Shown here: positions 44,068 to 53,093 of the stretch, one piece after another | How the letters are laid out: every line of letters begins with the position of its first letter | Numbering within the stretch: position 1 is the stretch's first letter | From: Pelagadaptatus aseana | GTDB taxonomy: Bacteria; Pseudomonadota; Gammaproteobacteria; Pseudomonadales; Cellvibrionaceae | Direction of reading: 5' to 3' | Assembly (NCBI GenBank): GCA_040365065.1 | Contig: BAABNI010000009.1 | Span: 1-64,000 of the forward strand | DNA length: 64,000 nucleotides | Program-made: the position numbers and the translations under genes | Notes under the pieces: generated by a model | The model's input: the letters and a program-made list of their open reading frames with translations, nothing else | What the model was told of the DNA's origin: nothing | The model's database searches: none

Positions 44068-44898
44068 ATGCTTAAAATTCAGTTTAAAGACAAACGTCGC
44101 GAACCGGTATGGATTGTAGATAAGCTTTTTAGCATAGGTACCGACCCCGCCTGCCATCTGATTCTTGATGACCAGAGCCTGTCCCCGCAACACGCCGAGC
44201 TTATCACTCAGGACCAACAATTGCTGTTGAAAGCCGTTGCCTCTCACCCCCCTTGCTGCGTCAATGGTCAGGTGGTGGATGAATGTGAGATTCGCCCCGG
44301 CGACACCCTGACTATCGGCAGCATCGACCTGCAGATACTTCACCCCCACGAGTCTATCAGCCAGACAGCATTGAACGATGCCCAGATACCCAAGTGGGCG
44401 CTGATCGCCAGCAGCAGCTGGTTGACCGGTCAGGAATTTGTGCTCAGCAAACCAAAAACCATCATCGGCCGCAGCAGTCAGTGCGACATCGTGATTCCGG
44501 GCACTCACCTGTCGCGCCAGCACGCCGAGATCCAGATTCAGGGCAATCAGCTTCTAGTCCGTGATCTGGGCTCCTCCAACGGCACCTACCTGAACAACAG
44601 CAAAATTACCGAGGCCAGTGCCCACCCCGGGGATGAAATTCGTGTCGACATCTATCCGTTCAAAATTCGCGGCCCCAACACCGACCACGACAAAACCCGG
44701 GTGCGTAAACCCGCCCCGCCGGTTTCGGCCAGAGCCCGTAAAAGCACCGATGACTCACCCAAGAAATGGAAAACTCGCCCCACCTCGCCAGGCAACCGCG
44801 TGGAGCCGGTAAAGCAAAATTCACATCTGCCGTTTTTACTAAGCCTACTACTGTGCACCGCCATGCTCGCAGCACTCGTCTATCTGGGATTTATTTGA
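44068..44898 (+). CDS. Dual-FHA-domain protein with C-terminal membrane anchor
   Basis: Encodes 276 residues. FHA domain 1 (about 1-92) has SLSPQHAEL but GT where the phosphothreonine-binding Arg normally sits (T25), so it may not bind. FHA domain 2 (about 108-205) is canonical: IIGRSSQCD (R135), HLSRQHAEI (S149, H152) and LGSSNGTYL (N171). A basic linker containing DKTRVRK (T210) could be a kinase target, and a hydrophobic helix at about 254-274 ends the protein. Start is the ATG at 44068. Divergent from the kinase, followed by a SYLF gene. Confidence 0.87.
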   Translation: MLKIQFKDKRREPVWIVDKLFSIGTDPACHLILDDQSLSPQHAELITQDQQLLLKAVASHPPCCVNGQVVDECEIRPGDTLTIGSIDLQILHPHESISQTALNDAQIPKWALIASSSWLTGQEFVLSKPKTIIGRSSQCDIVIPGTHLSRQHAEIQIQGNQLLVRDLGSSNGTYLNNSKITEASAHPGDEIRVDIYPFKIRGPNTDHDKTRVRKPAPPVSARARKSTDDSPKKWKTRPTSPGNRVEPVKQNSHLPFLLSLLLCTAMLAALVYLGFI

Positions 44899-44909
44899 GG
44901 AGCCCACAA

Positions 44910-45467
44910 ATGAAACTATTGATCAGCACACTGATTTTCGCACTGCTTTCATCCACACAGGCCTTCGGCGCCAGTGCTGAGAAAGAACGCAAAGACATTC
45001 GGGAAATGCGCAGTGAAGTTTTACAAAGACTTTATCGGGAGGAAGCTGACACCCGCGACGAAATCAAACAGGCGGCCGGCTACGGGGTTTTTTCCAACGT
45101 TGGCATCAATGTCATTTTCTTTTCCGCCGCCGGTGGTAATGGCGTGGTTCGCGACAACAAGACCGGCAAAGACATCTACATGAATATGGCCTCTGCCGGG
45201 CTGGGCATCGGCATGGGCGTCAAGGATTTCCGCGCCGTGTTTGTGTTCCACGACCGCGATGCCATGAATGATTTTGTGGAGCAAGGCTGGGACTTTTCCG
45301 GACAGGCTGATGCTGCGGCAAAGTCCGGCAAAAAAGGCGATGAAGCCAGCGGCGCCGCGACGGTGATTCCCGGCGTTACCGTTTACCAACTGACCGAAAG
45401 TGGACTGGCCCTGCAAGCGACCCTGCAAGGTACCAAATACTGGAAGAGCTCCAAACTGAATAAATAG
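44910..45467 (+). CDS. Secreted SYLF/YSC84-like domain protein
   Basis: Encodes 185 residues. A signal peptide (MKLLISTLIFALLSSTQAFGA) precedes an SYLF-type domain, seen in AAGYGVFSNVGINV, ASAGLGIGMGVKDFRAVFVF and the aromatic C-terminus. Family members bind lipids or are found in bacterial periplasmic proteins of unknown role. GAGGAG sits seven bases before the ATG at 44910. It lies 11 bases after the FHA gene on the same strand, so the two are probably one transcript. Confidence 0.82.
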   Translation: MKLLISTLIFALLSSTQAFGASAEKERKDIREMRSEVLQRLYREEADTRDEIKQAAGYGVFSNVGINVIFFSAAGGNGVVRDNKTGKDIYMNMASAGLGIGMGVKDFRAVFVFHDRDAMNDFVEQGWDFSGQADAAAKSGKKGDEASGAATVIPGVTVYQLTESGLALQATLQGTKYWKSSKLNK

Positions 45468-45484
45468 CAGCACTCAGGCCAGAG

Positions 45485-45898
45485 TCACAAACCGGTCAGC
45501 TGCTGCACCGAAGCGTAGGCATTAATCGCACTGCGGTTTTGCGGCTCGGGCTCTGGCCGCTGCGGCACCAATTCACCGGTATCGTTATCGATCACCGTCC
45601 CACCTTCGCCGGCACCACTCTGAGATTCTTGCGCTGCTCGCAGCGCCTCAGCCGACAGACTGACCCGGTCAGGGCTCGATGGGAAGCGGGATTGATTGCC
45701 TGACTCCCGGGCAGGTACCTGAGGCTCAACCGGCGCCACTGCCGCTCTTTCAATGGGCGACGACGACAGGCTTTCAGATCGGGCGGCAGGCAACTCCTGA
45801 GCCCGGGCCGAGCGCTCCTGCTCCCGTTGAACCTGTTGCGATTCCCGGGCAGGGTTGATGATCTGAGAACTCACCGTATCGGCGGCTGAAATATCCAT
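45485..45898 (-). CDS. Disordered Gln/Glu/Ser/Pro-rich protein, unknown
   Basis: Encodes 137 residues, mostly low-complexity (RESQQVQREQERSARAQE; PQRPEPEPQNRS) with two short ordered patches, PDRVSLSAEALRAAQES and AINAYASVQQL. No transmembrane helix or signal peptide. Short proteins with a VSLSAEAL patch are common and unnamed in gammaproteobacteria; I cannot assign a function. It converges with the SYLF gene, with 17 bases between the stops. Confidence 0.6.
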   Translation of the reverse strand: MDISAADTVSSQIINPARESQQVQREQERSARAQELPAARSESLSSSPIERAAVAPVEPQVPARESGNQSRFPSSPDRVSLSAEALRAAQESQSGAGEGGTVIDNDTGELVPQRPEPEPQNRSAINAYASVQQLTGL

Positions 45899-45974
45899 AG
45901 GACTGATTAAACTGTCGAACTCACTGAAGGCATTTCAGTATAGAAGACTATTGCGCCATTTACACCCAAAAAAC

Positions 45975-47687
45975 TCACAGGCCCACCGCTGCCGCATCGG
46001 GCTTGCGCGGGTCGGCAGCGCCGTAAAATACGCCATCCTCCCACATGATTGACTGAGCACTGCCCATCCCCCGAACCTGCTTTACCCCATGCCCCCGAAG
46101 CTCCAGCAGCTTGACAGTATCCGGGCTAAAACCGGGCTCGACAAACACCTTGTCAGGCAGCCACTGATTGTGAAAACGCGGGACCGAAACGGCCGCAGCC
46201 ACATTCATTTTATGATCGATGGTATTAACGATGGCCTGCAGGGTGGTGGTAATGATTCGGCTGCCGCCCGGGCTGCCCGTAACCAGCCAGGGTTTATCGC
46301 CCTTGAACACAATAGTCGGCGTCATCGAGCTCAACGGACGCTTGCCGCCCTCAATCCGATTAGCCTCAGCCCCCAGCAAACCATAGGCATTGGGCACACC
46401 AGGCTTGGCCGAGAAATCATCCATTTCGTTATTGAGAAGAATTCCGGTACCCGGCACCGTGATCCCCGAGCCAAAAGAAAAATTGAGGGTGTAGGTATTG
46501 GCAACGGCGTTACCCTCGGCATCCATAATCGAATAGTGGGTGGTATCGCGGCTCTCATGATCAAAATGCTCCGCCGGATGCACCTCGTTAGCGGGGGTGG
46601 CACGCTCCCCGTCAATCTGACCAAACAGGTAGCGGCCGTAATCCTTACTGGTCAGCTGTGCCACCGGTACCGGCACAAAATCCGGATCGCCCAGATGCTT
46701 GCTTCGATCCGCATAGGCGCGCTTCATTGTCTCTGCCATCCAGTGCATGGCATCGGCACTGCCATATCCGTATTGCCCCAATGGCGCCTGTTCCAGCACA
46801 TTCAGCATCTGCACCAGATGCACCCCGCCGGAACTGGGCGGCGGCATGGAAGCGATGCCATAACCGCGATAGTCACCACGCACCACATCGCGCACCACCA
46901 CTTTGTAATTGGCCAGATCCTCCGCAGTTATCAAGCCGCCTGCGCGCTGCATTTCCGCCACCAGACGCTCGGCAATAGCACCCTGATAAAAGGCCTCGCC
47001 ACCCTGCATCTGAATCTGTTTCAGGCTCCAAGCCAGATCCGATTGCCTCAGGATTTCACCGGCCTGATAGGCCTCACCGCCCTGTTTAAAGTAGGCCGCA
47101 CGAGTGGCCGGATTGTTTTTCAGGTGCTTGTAGGCCTGCAGCTTGCTCGACAGATCGTGAGTCACCGCAAAACCCTGTTCGGCCTGCTCGATAGCCGGCT
47201 GCAACACCTGCTGCAGCGACAACAGACCATATTGCTCCTGTACATAAATGAGTCCGGCCACGGTACCGGGTACACCGGCGGCAGCGTGACTGAAGCGCGA
47301 CTTATCACTGTCTACCTGACCACTTTGGTCCAGAAACATATCCCTGTGCGCCGCGGCCGGAGCCATTTCCCGGTAGTCGATAGCCAGTGTTTTATTGTCC
47401 TCGGCCAAATGCAGCAACATAAAACCACCGCCACCCAGATTGCCTGCCCGTGGCAACACCACGGCCAGAGAGAACCCCACCGCAACCGCAGCATCCACCG
47501 CGTTGCCGCCCTGACTCAGAATCCGGGCACCCACTTCACTCGCCAGTCGATGCTGGGTGGCCACCATGCCTTTGGTTGCCACCACCGGATGAAAAATACC
47601 CGGGTCGCGCAAAATGGGTGCCTGCGCCCAACCGTGCACAGGCGCCAGCAGCACCATGAGAACCAGCATCAAACCACGACGTTTCAT
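45975..47687 (-). CDS. ggt: Gamma-glutamyltransferase
   Basis: Encodes 570 residues, an Ntn-hydrolase precursor. A signal peptide (about 1-22) targets it to the periplasm. The autocleavage/nucleophile Thr is T382 in RDTTHYSIMD; downstream motifs are FGSGITVPGTGILLNNEMDDF and the oxyanion-loop TGSPGGSRI. It cleaves or transfers the gamma-glutamyl group of glutathione. Start is ATG at 47687 (MKRRGLML), with AGGA seven bases upstream; the longer frame would add 46 non-conserved residues. Divergent from marR. Confidence 0.96.
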   Translation of the reverse strand: MKRRGLMLVLMVLLAPVHGWAQAPILRDPGIFHPVVATKGMVATQHRLASEVGARILSQGGNAVDAAVAVGFSLAVVLPRAGNLGGGGFMLLHLAEDNKTLAIDYREMAPAAAHRDMFLDQSGQVDSDKSRFSHAAAGVPGTVAGLIYVQEQYGLLSLQQVLQPAIEQAEQGFAVTHDLSSKLQAYKHLKNNPATRAAYFKQGGEAYQAGEILRQSDLAWSLKQIQMQGGEAFYQGAIAERLVAEMQRAGGLITAEDLANYKVVVRDVVRGDYRGYGIASMPPPSSGGVHLVQMLNVLEQAPLGQYGYGSADAMHWMAETMKRAYADRSKHLGDPDFVPVPVAQLTSKDYGRYLFGQIDGERATPANEVHPAEHFDHESRDTTHYSIMDAEGNAVANTYTLNFSFGSGITVPGTGILLNNEMDDFSAKPGVPNAYGLLGAEANRIEGGKRPLSSMTPTIVFKGDKPWLVTGSPGGSRIITTTLQAIVNTIDHKMNVAAAVSVPRFHNQWLPDKVFVEPGFSPDTVKLLELRGHGVKQVRGMGSAQSIMWEDGVFYGAADPRKPDAAAVGL

Positions 47688-47814
47688 AAATATTCCTGCA
47701 AAGCATCCATTACGGCGCCCATCATAACCAGCCGACTGTGCCGGGGGAAAGACCCTGCCATGGACCAGCCCCATGCTTGAGAAAAAAGCCGTTCGGGTTT
47801 TTGATTTTCCCAAA

Positions 47815-47835
47815 ATAGTAACCAATGTATACTAT
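47815..47835. promoter_or_regulatory. Candidate MarR operator
   Basis: ATAGTA (47815-47820) and TACTAT (47830-47835) are inverted repeats with nine bases between, in the AT-rich gap upstream of marR. A -10-like TATACT (47828-47833) overlaps the right arm, which would let a bound MarR protein block transcription of marR-emrAB. Confidence 0.5.
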
Positions 47836-47881
47836 ATGCTAATATTACCTTATATCCTGTAAACCAATTAAACGAACCGAT

Positions 47882-48325
47882 ATGTCAGAGCCCGCACTGA
47901 AAGATTCTCTGCCCGTACTGCTCAGCAATATTCACCGGCTTTATACCAGCCTGTTTTACAGGACGCTGAAACAGCAGGGACTGGATTTAACCCGCGCACA
48001 ATGGCGGGTACTGGCCTTCTTGAGTGTGGAAGATGGCCGTATCCAGTCCGAACTGGCTGACATCATGCTGATGGAAAAGGCACCTCTGGGAGTACTGCTG
48101 GACAAACTGGAACAGAAAAACATGATTGAAAGGCGCCAGGACCCCAGAGACAGACGCGCCAAGCGAATTTACATCACCGACACCAGCAAGCCCCTGATGC
48201 CCATCATCGAAGGCATCTCGGCGGATCTGAACAACAAAGCCTTCTCACACCTGAGTGATGAACAACGCCAACAGATGCTGGATCTGCTGGCCACAGTCAG
48301 CGACAACCTGAGCAACATGCGTTAA
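47882..48325 (+). CDS. MarR-family transcriptional regulator
   Basis: Encodes 147 residues with a winged helix: IQSELADIMLMEKAPLGVLLDKL is the recognition region and ERRQDPRDRRAKRIYIT the wing. MarR proteins bind palindromes and release DNA on binding small aromatic or drug ligands. The next two genes encode an EmrAB-type efflux pair, so it is probably their local repressor. The start is an ATG with no strong ribosome site. It ends 38 bases before the membrane-fusion gene. Confidence 0.92.
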   Translation: MSEPALKDSLPVLLSNIHRLYTSLFYRTLKQQGLDLTRAQWRVLAFLSVEDGRIQSELADIMLMEKAPLGVLLDKLEQKNMIERRQDPRDRRAKRIYITDTSKPLMPIIEGISADLNNKAFSHLSDEQRQQMLDLLATVSDNLSNMR

Positions 48326-48363
48326 CGCCGAATTCAGGCGCAACCATTTCTGAGTAAGACATT

Positions 48364-49515
48364 ATGACCAAGAACCAACATCGCATCCGACGCATCCTGC
48401 CCTTCCTGTTCAAACATGAGGATGGTGAACACAGCATCCACAAGGAAAACCTGCGCTGGTTTATCCTGCTGATACTCGCCACCGTTGTCGGCTGGTGGGG
48501 CTATGAGCGCAGCCATACCGTCAGCATCAGCGATGCCCGAATTGCCAGTGACGTGGTTGAAATCAGCGCCAACCGCTCCGGTTGGATTGACAGTTTTGCC
48601 GTCAAGGGCGGCCAACAGATCAGGGCCGGAGATTTACTGGTGCAAATCGACGACCGCACCGCACAGCTGGCGCTGCAGGAAATTGATCTGCAGATTGCCA
48701 CCCGTCAGGCGGAAATTGAGCGCGCCCAGAGCGAGCGCACCATGGTCAGTGAGGAACAGTTAAGTCACCTCGACAGCCAGAAGGAAAAGCTCAACAGCGC
48801 CAAGGCCGCCGCCAATAAAGCCGAGTCCATCCTGAAACTGGCTGAAAGCAACTTCCGCCGCGCCAACACCCTACTCAAAAAAGAATTGATTTCCCAGCGC
48901 CGTTTCGAGGAAGACGAACTGCATTACACCCAGGCCAAAGAGAGCCATGAGCAGGCCCGCTCCGCCCTGTCCCAGCAAACCTCGGAACTGCGCAAGGCCA
49001 AAGCCCAATTGATGACCGTGGAGTTACTCGAGCGCAAAATTGCGATCATGGAACAGGATATCGAGCGCCTTCAGGTCAAACAGCAACAACTGGCTCTGGA
49101 AGTGGAAGACCGCAAGATTCGCAGCCCCATCGACGGCGTGATCGATAAAACCTTTGGTCACGCTCAGGAGTACATTTCACCGGGCAGTCGTCTGGTGATG
49201 CTGCACAACCCTGAAAAGATCTGGATCAATGCCAACATCAAGGAAACCCAGCTGCGTCACATTGCCCCTGGCATGACCGCGGCCATTGTGGTTGACGCCT
49301 ACCCGGACCGCGATTTTGAGGCGACGGTTATCGGCATCGATGACGCCACGACCGGCGAATTTGCCCTGCTGCCAAACCCCAACCCCAGTGGCAATTTTAC
49401 CAAGGTCACACAACGCCTGCGCATCAAGCTCAGCATCGATCAGGTGGATGGACTGCTGAAGCCGGGCATGATGGTGCAGATCAATATCGACACCCGCACC
49501 GCACCAAACAGCTGA
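48364..49515 (+). CDS. emrA: EmrA-type membrane-fusion protein (HlyD family)
   Basis: Encodes 383 residues. One transmembrane helix (about 31-47) is followed by the lipoyl/biotinyl half-motifs (NRSGWIDSFAVKGGQQIRAGDLLVQ), a long coiled-coil hairpin (about 115-250) and the beta-barrel (IRSPIDGVIDKTF). It should bridge the inner-membrane pump to an outer-membrane channel such as TolC. The pump gene starts seven bases after its stop. The symbol is by similarity; the substrate is unknown. Confidence 0.9.
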   Translation: MTKNQHRIRRILPFLFKHEDGEHSIHKENLRWFILLILATVVGWWGYERSHTVSISDARIASDVVEISANRSGWIDSFAVKGGQQIRAGDLLVQIDDRTAQLALQEIDLQIATRQAEIERAQSERTMVSEEQLSHLDSQKEKLNSAKAAANKAESILKLAESNFRRANTLLKKELISQRRFEEDELHYTQAKESHEQARSALSQQTSELRKAKAQLMTVELLERKIAIMEQDIERLQVKQQQLALEVEDRKIRSPIDGVIDKTFGHAQEYISPGSRLVMLHNPEKIWINANIKETQLRHIAPGMTAAIVVDAYPDRDFEATVIGIDDATTGEFALLPNPNPSGNFTKVTQRLRIKLSIDQVDGLLKPGMMVQINIDTRTAPNS

Positions 49516-49522
49516 TCAACCC

Positions 49523-51100
49523 ATGCTGGCTTTTATTCAAAACCTCGGCAGTCAGGCCAGCGGTGACACCTTTGAATCACTGCGTGAGCGCCACGGCAAA
49601 AAATACCCGGGCCTCGCCATTGCCTCGGTGGGTGTGGGCACCTTTATTGCGCTCTTGATGTCGACCATCATCAACGTCGCCATTCCCGACGTGATGGGGG
49701 CATTCGGGGTCGACCAGAGTGATGCCCAGTGGCTGTCCACCGGCTTTCTCGCCAGTTCCACCATCAGCATGCTGGTTTCAGGCTGGGTAATTGACCGTTT
49801 TGGCGTACAAAACGCGTTCTTCTACCCGTCACTGGTGTTTATTCTGGGCTCCATGCTGGCGGCCGTGAGCCCCAATATTGAAACCCTGATCATCGCCCGA
49901 GTGATTCAAGGCATTGCCTACGGCTTTTACATGCCCATCGCCATGTACGTCATGACCCGCATTTTCCCGCCCGAGAAACAGGACGTGGGCATGGCCATTT
50001 TTGGCGTAATGGCGGTACTGGGGCCGGCACTGGGCCCCTATCTTGGCGGACTGGCTGTCGACGCCTTTGGCTGGCGCTCGGTATTCTACCTGCCACTGCC
50101 GATTGCTTTGATCGGCCTGCCTCTGACCCTCTGGTATCTGCCCGGTTATGTCGATCCGAATCATAAGGCGCGACTGGATATCAAGAGCGTGGTCTGGCTC
50201 TCAGTGGCCACCAGCAGCATTCTTATCGGGCTCAGTAATGGCCAGCGCTACGGCTGGGGCTCAGATTTTGTGTTTTTCTGCCTCGGCACCGGCGCCTTCG
50301 CCACCGCCGCCTTTATCAGCCAGCAACTGGTCTCCGACGCGCCACTACTGAACCTGCGATTGTTTCGCAACCGCGACTTCGCCAACGCCTCGATTGTCTC
50401 AGTGCTGTTCGGCATGGGCATGTTCGGCGGCATGTACGCCGTGCCCCTGTTTTTGCAGACCATTCAGGGCATCACCGCCACCGAGGCGGGCCTGGCCATG
50501 CTGCCCGCCGGCATTGTCATGACGCTGGTGTTTCCCATTTTTGGCGCGCTCAGCGACAAGGCACCGCCAAACTGGGTAGTGATGTTTGGTGTCGCCCTGA
50601 TGGCCTACGCCACCGGCATCATGGTACTGGCCGACCGCTTTACCCCCTTCTGGACCATCTGCTGGTGGCTGATCCTGAGCCGCATCGGGATGTCGGCGAT
50701 CATGCCGTCAATGAGCAAGGCGGCCATGTCCAGTCTGCCCACCGAGCTAATGACCTCGGCGTCCGGCGCGTTCAATTTTATCCGCCAGCTCGGGGGGGCC
50801 ATTGGCGTTAACCTGACCTCGGTTGCCATCGACCGCCGCACCACCAAACACATGGACTACATCAATAGCCTGCAGAACGAGGAAAACAGCCAGACCGGAG
50901 CCATGATTACCCGCCTGATTCCAGAGCTGCACAAGAGCGGTGTCGACATGGCCTCTCAGGAACCACTGGCCGCATGGATCATGCAAAAGGAACTCTATCG
51001 CCAGGCCATGAGCCTTGGTTTTCAGGACACCTTTCTCTACATGGGGCTGCTGCTCGCCATTGGGGTAATCCCGGCTTATTACCTCGGTCGAAAAAAATAA
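49523..51100 (+). CDS. emrB: EmrB-type DHA2 multidrug efflux transporter
   Basis: Encodes 525 residues of the major facilitator superfamily with about 14 transmembrane helices. The DHA2 motif GPALGPYLGGLAVDAFGWRSVFY and the motif-A segment SGWVIDRFGVQNAF are present. It should export drugs by proton antiport through the EmrA-type partner. It starts seven bases after emrA and closes the marR-emrA-emrB operon. Complete. Confidence 0.92.
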   Translation: MLAFIQNLGSQASGDTFESLRERHGKKYPGLAIASVGVGTFIALLMSTIINVAIPDVMGAFGVDQSDAQWLSTGFLASSTISMLVSGWVIDRFGVQNAFFYPSLVFILGSMLAAVSPNIETLIIARVIQGIAYGFYMPIAMYVMTRIFPPEKQDVGMAIFGVMAVLGPALGPYLGGLAVDAFGWRSVFYLPLPIALIGLPLTLWYLPGYVDPNHKARLDIKSVVWLSVATSSILIGLSNGQRYGWGSDFVFFCLGTGAFATAAFISQQLVSDAPLLNLRLFRNRDFANASIVSVLFGMGMFGGMYAVPLFLQTIQGITATEAGLAMLPAGIVMTLVFPIFGALSDKAPPNWVVMFGVALMAYATGIMVLADRFTPFWTICWWLILSRIGMSAIMPSMSKAAMSSLPTELMTSASGAFNFIRQLGGAIGVNLTSVAIDRRTTKHMDYINSLQNEENSQTGAMITRLIPELHKSGVDMASQEPLAAWIMQKELYRQAMSLGFQDTFLYMGLLLAIGVIPAYYLGRKK

Positions 51101-51168
51101 CGGATGGATTTACCCTGCAACGACCACCATCCGGGTAGCGGGTCTGGAGAGCCAAGCGCTATACTTTC

Positions 51169-51196
51169 TTGCATCTGCCTCAGCGCCCGTTAAAAT
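51169..51196 (+). promoter_or_regulatory. Candidate argS promoter
   Basis: TTGCAT (51169-51174) and TAAAAT (51191-51196) are separated by 16 bases. Both match sigma-70 hexamers at five of six positions or close to it. They lie 49 bases before the argS ATG. Confidence 0.55.
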
Positions 51197-51244
51197 CCGC
51201 ACCCCTATTGCTGCAATTACCTCTACGGATACCGCACCGCCACT

Positions 51245-52978
51245 ATGAATATTCGCGAACTGCTCAACCACAAAGTCCATCAGGCCATGCAGGCCGCCGG
51301 CATCCCGGCTGAATTTGGCGCTCATCTGGCGCCGGCCAAGAAAGCCGGATTTGGCGACTATCAGGCCAATGGCGCCATGGCGGCCGCCAAAGCCATGAAA
51401 ACCAACCCCCGCGAACTGGCGCAAAAAATTGTTGAGCAGCTGGATCTTGGCGATATCGCTGACAAACTGGAAATTGCCGGCCCGGGATTTATCAATATTC
51501 ATCTGGGCAATGCCTGGCTGTCCGACGCTCTGGCCCGGGCACTTACAGATTCCCGACTCGGCGTAGCCTGCGAAACCCCTCAAACCATAGTGGTGGATTA
51601 CTCCTCCCCCAATCTGGCCAAGGAGATGCATGTCGGCCACCTGCGCTCTACCATCATTGGCGATGCTCTGGTGCGAACCCTGGAATTTCAGGGCCACACT
51701 GTTATCCGCCAGAATCATGTGGGCGACTGGGGCACTCAGTTCGGCATGCTGATTGCCGAACTGGAAGAACAGATGCAGACCAACACTGAAGCCGAGTTTG
51801 CGCTGAAAGATCTGGAAGTGTTTTACCAGCAATCAAAACAACATTTTGACGAGGACGAAGCCTTTGCCAACCGCGCCCGCGATTACGTGGTTAAGCTGCA
51901 ATCCGGAGACGAACGCATTCTGGCGCTGTGGGAAAAATTCAAACAGGTCTCACTGCAACACAGTGAGGAAATCTACGAGCAACTGAACGTGACTCTGGAT
52001 GCCGACAGCGTCCGTGGTGAAAGCGCCTATAACGACGACTTACCGGGCGTGGTCACTGAGCTGCAACAGCAGGGCCTCGCTGTGGAAGACCAGGGCGCGC
52101 AGGTCGTGTTCCTTGAGGAGCTGGCGGATAAAGAGGGCAATCCCAGCCCGGTTATTATCCAGAAACAGGGCGGTGGCTACCTCTATGCCACCAGCGATCT
52201 GGCCGCGTTACGCTACCGTGCCGGCACCCTGAACGCCGATCGCGTGCTCTACTTTATCGACGCGCGCCAATCCCTGCACATGAAGCAGGTGTTCACTCTG
52301 GCCAAAAAAGCCGGCTTTGTTGGTGATGCCATCAGTCTTGAACACCACGCCTTTGGTACCATGATGGGCTCCGATGGCAAACCCTTCAAAACCCGCAGCG
52401 GCGGCACCGTCAAACTTGCCGAGTTACTGGATGAAGCGGTGGAACGGGCAGCCAGCCTGATCGCCAGCAAAGACCCGGATCTGAGCGAAGCCGAGCGCAC
52501 CGAAGTGTCGCGCAAAGTCGGTATTGGCGCGGTCAAATACGCCGATCTCTCCAAAACCCGCACCAACGATTACATCTTCAACTGGGATTCCATGCTCAGC
52601 TTTGAGGGCAATACCGCCCCCTACCTGCAGTATGCCTACGCGCGAATCCAGAGCATTTTCCGCAAAGCCGGCATCGACAAAAACAGTTTGAACACGGTCG
52701 CCATTGAAGCCGAAGAAGAGAAGGCTCTGGCGCTCAAATTGCTGCAATTTGAAGAAACCCTGTCTCAGGTTGCCCGTGAGGCTTACCCGCACATGCTGTG
52801 CAATTACCTCTACGATCTGGCCAGCCTGTTTATGCGCTTCTACGAAGCCTGTCCGATTCTGAAAGACGATGTCACCGAGGCCACCCGCAACAGCCGTCTG
52901 GCCATTGCCCAGACCACCGCGCAAACCCTGCACACCGGCCTGGATTTACTCGGCATTGAAACCATGGAAAAAATGTGA
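51245..52978 (+). CDS. argS: Arginyl-tRNA synthetase
   Basis: Encodes 577 residues of class I. The Add1 domain leads to the HIGH-type motif HVGHLRST, then NHVGDWGTQFGML. The region where KMSKS would lie reads TMMGSDGKPFKTRSG, i.e. without the canonical Lys-Met-Ser-Lys-Ser, as in E. coli ArgRS. The C-terminal anticodon-binding DALR domain is intact (YAYARIQSIFRKAG). It is cytosolic. It has its own candidate promoter, and a dispersed repeat lies just after the stop. Confidence 0.97.
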   Translation: MNIRELLNHKVHQAMQAAGIPAEFGAHLAPAKKAGFGDYQANGAMAAAKAMKTNPRELAQKIVEQLDLGDIADKLEIAGPGFINIHLGNAWLSDALARALTDSRLGVACETPQTIVVDYSSPNLAKEMHVGHLRSTIIGDALVRTLEFQGHTVIRQNHVGDWGTQFGMLIAELEEQMQTNTEAEFALKDLEVFYQQSKQHFDEDEAFANRARDYVVKLQSGDERILALWEKFKQVSLQHSEEIYEQLNVTLDADSVRGESAYNDDLPGVVTELQQQGLAVEDQGAQVVFLEELADKEGNPSPVIIQKQGGGYLYATSDLAALRYRAGTLNADRVLYFIDARQSLHMKQVFTLAKKAGFVGDAISLEHHAFGTMMGSDGKPFKTRSGGTVKLAELLDEAVERAASLIASKDPDLSEAERTEVSRKVGIGAVKYADLSKTRTNDYIFNWDSMLSFEGNTAPYLQYAYARIQSIFRKAGIDKNSLNTVAIEAEEEKALALKLLQFEETLSQVAREAYPHMLCNYLYDLASLFMRFYEACPILKDDVTEATRNSRLAIAQTTAQTLHTGLDLLGIETMEKM

Positions 52979-52992
52979 CCGGGCTATACCCG

Positions 52993-53025
52993 GTCATTCT
53001 GAGAAGCGCAGCGCCGAAGGATCTC
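52993..53025. repeat. Dispersed repeat, half-copy
   Basis: GTCATTCTGAGAAGCGCAGC followed by GCCGAAGGATCTC matches the left half of the copies at 2080 and 2178. No matching right inverted end is found in the following 70 bases, so it is a remnant. It lies 15 bases after the argS stop. Confidence 0.65.
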
Positions 53026-53093
53026 TTATCTTTAGCAACGATCGGCTGTTGACAGAAGATACCCCTCGGACTGCTTAGCTCTGGATAGAGCCA

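Noticed and set aside
43948..44523. Long N-terminal extension of the Ser/Thr kinase frame
   Set aside because: It is entirely antisense to the FHA gene and carries no kinase-related motif; a GTG with a good ribosome site at 43947 gives the expected start.
46089..47780. 563-codon plus-strand frame opposite ggt
   Set aside because: It is the shadow of ggt codon bias: His/Gln-rich with no domain, promoter or ribosome site.
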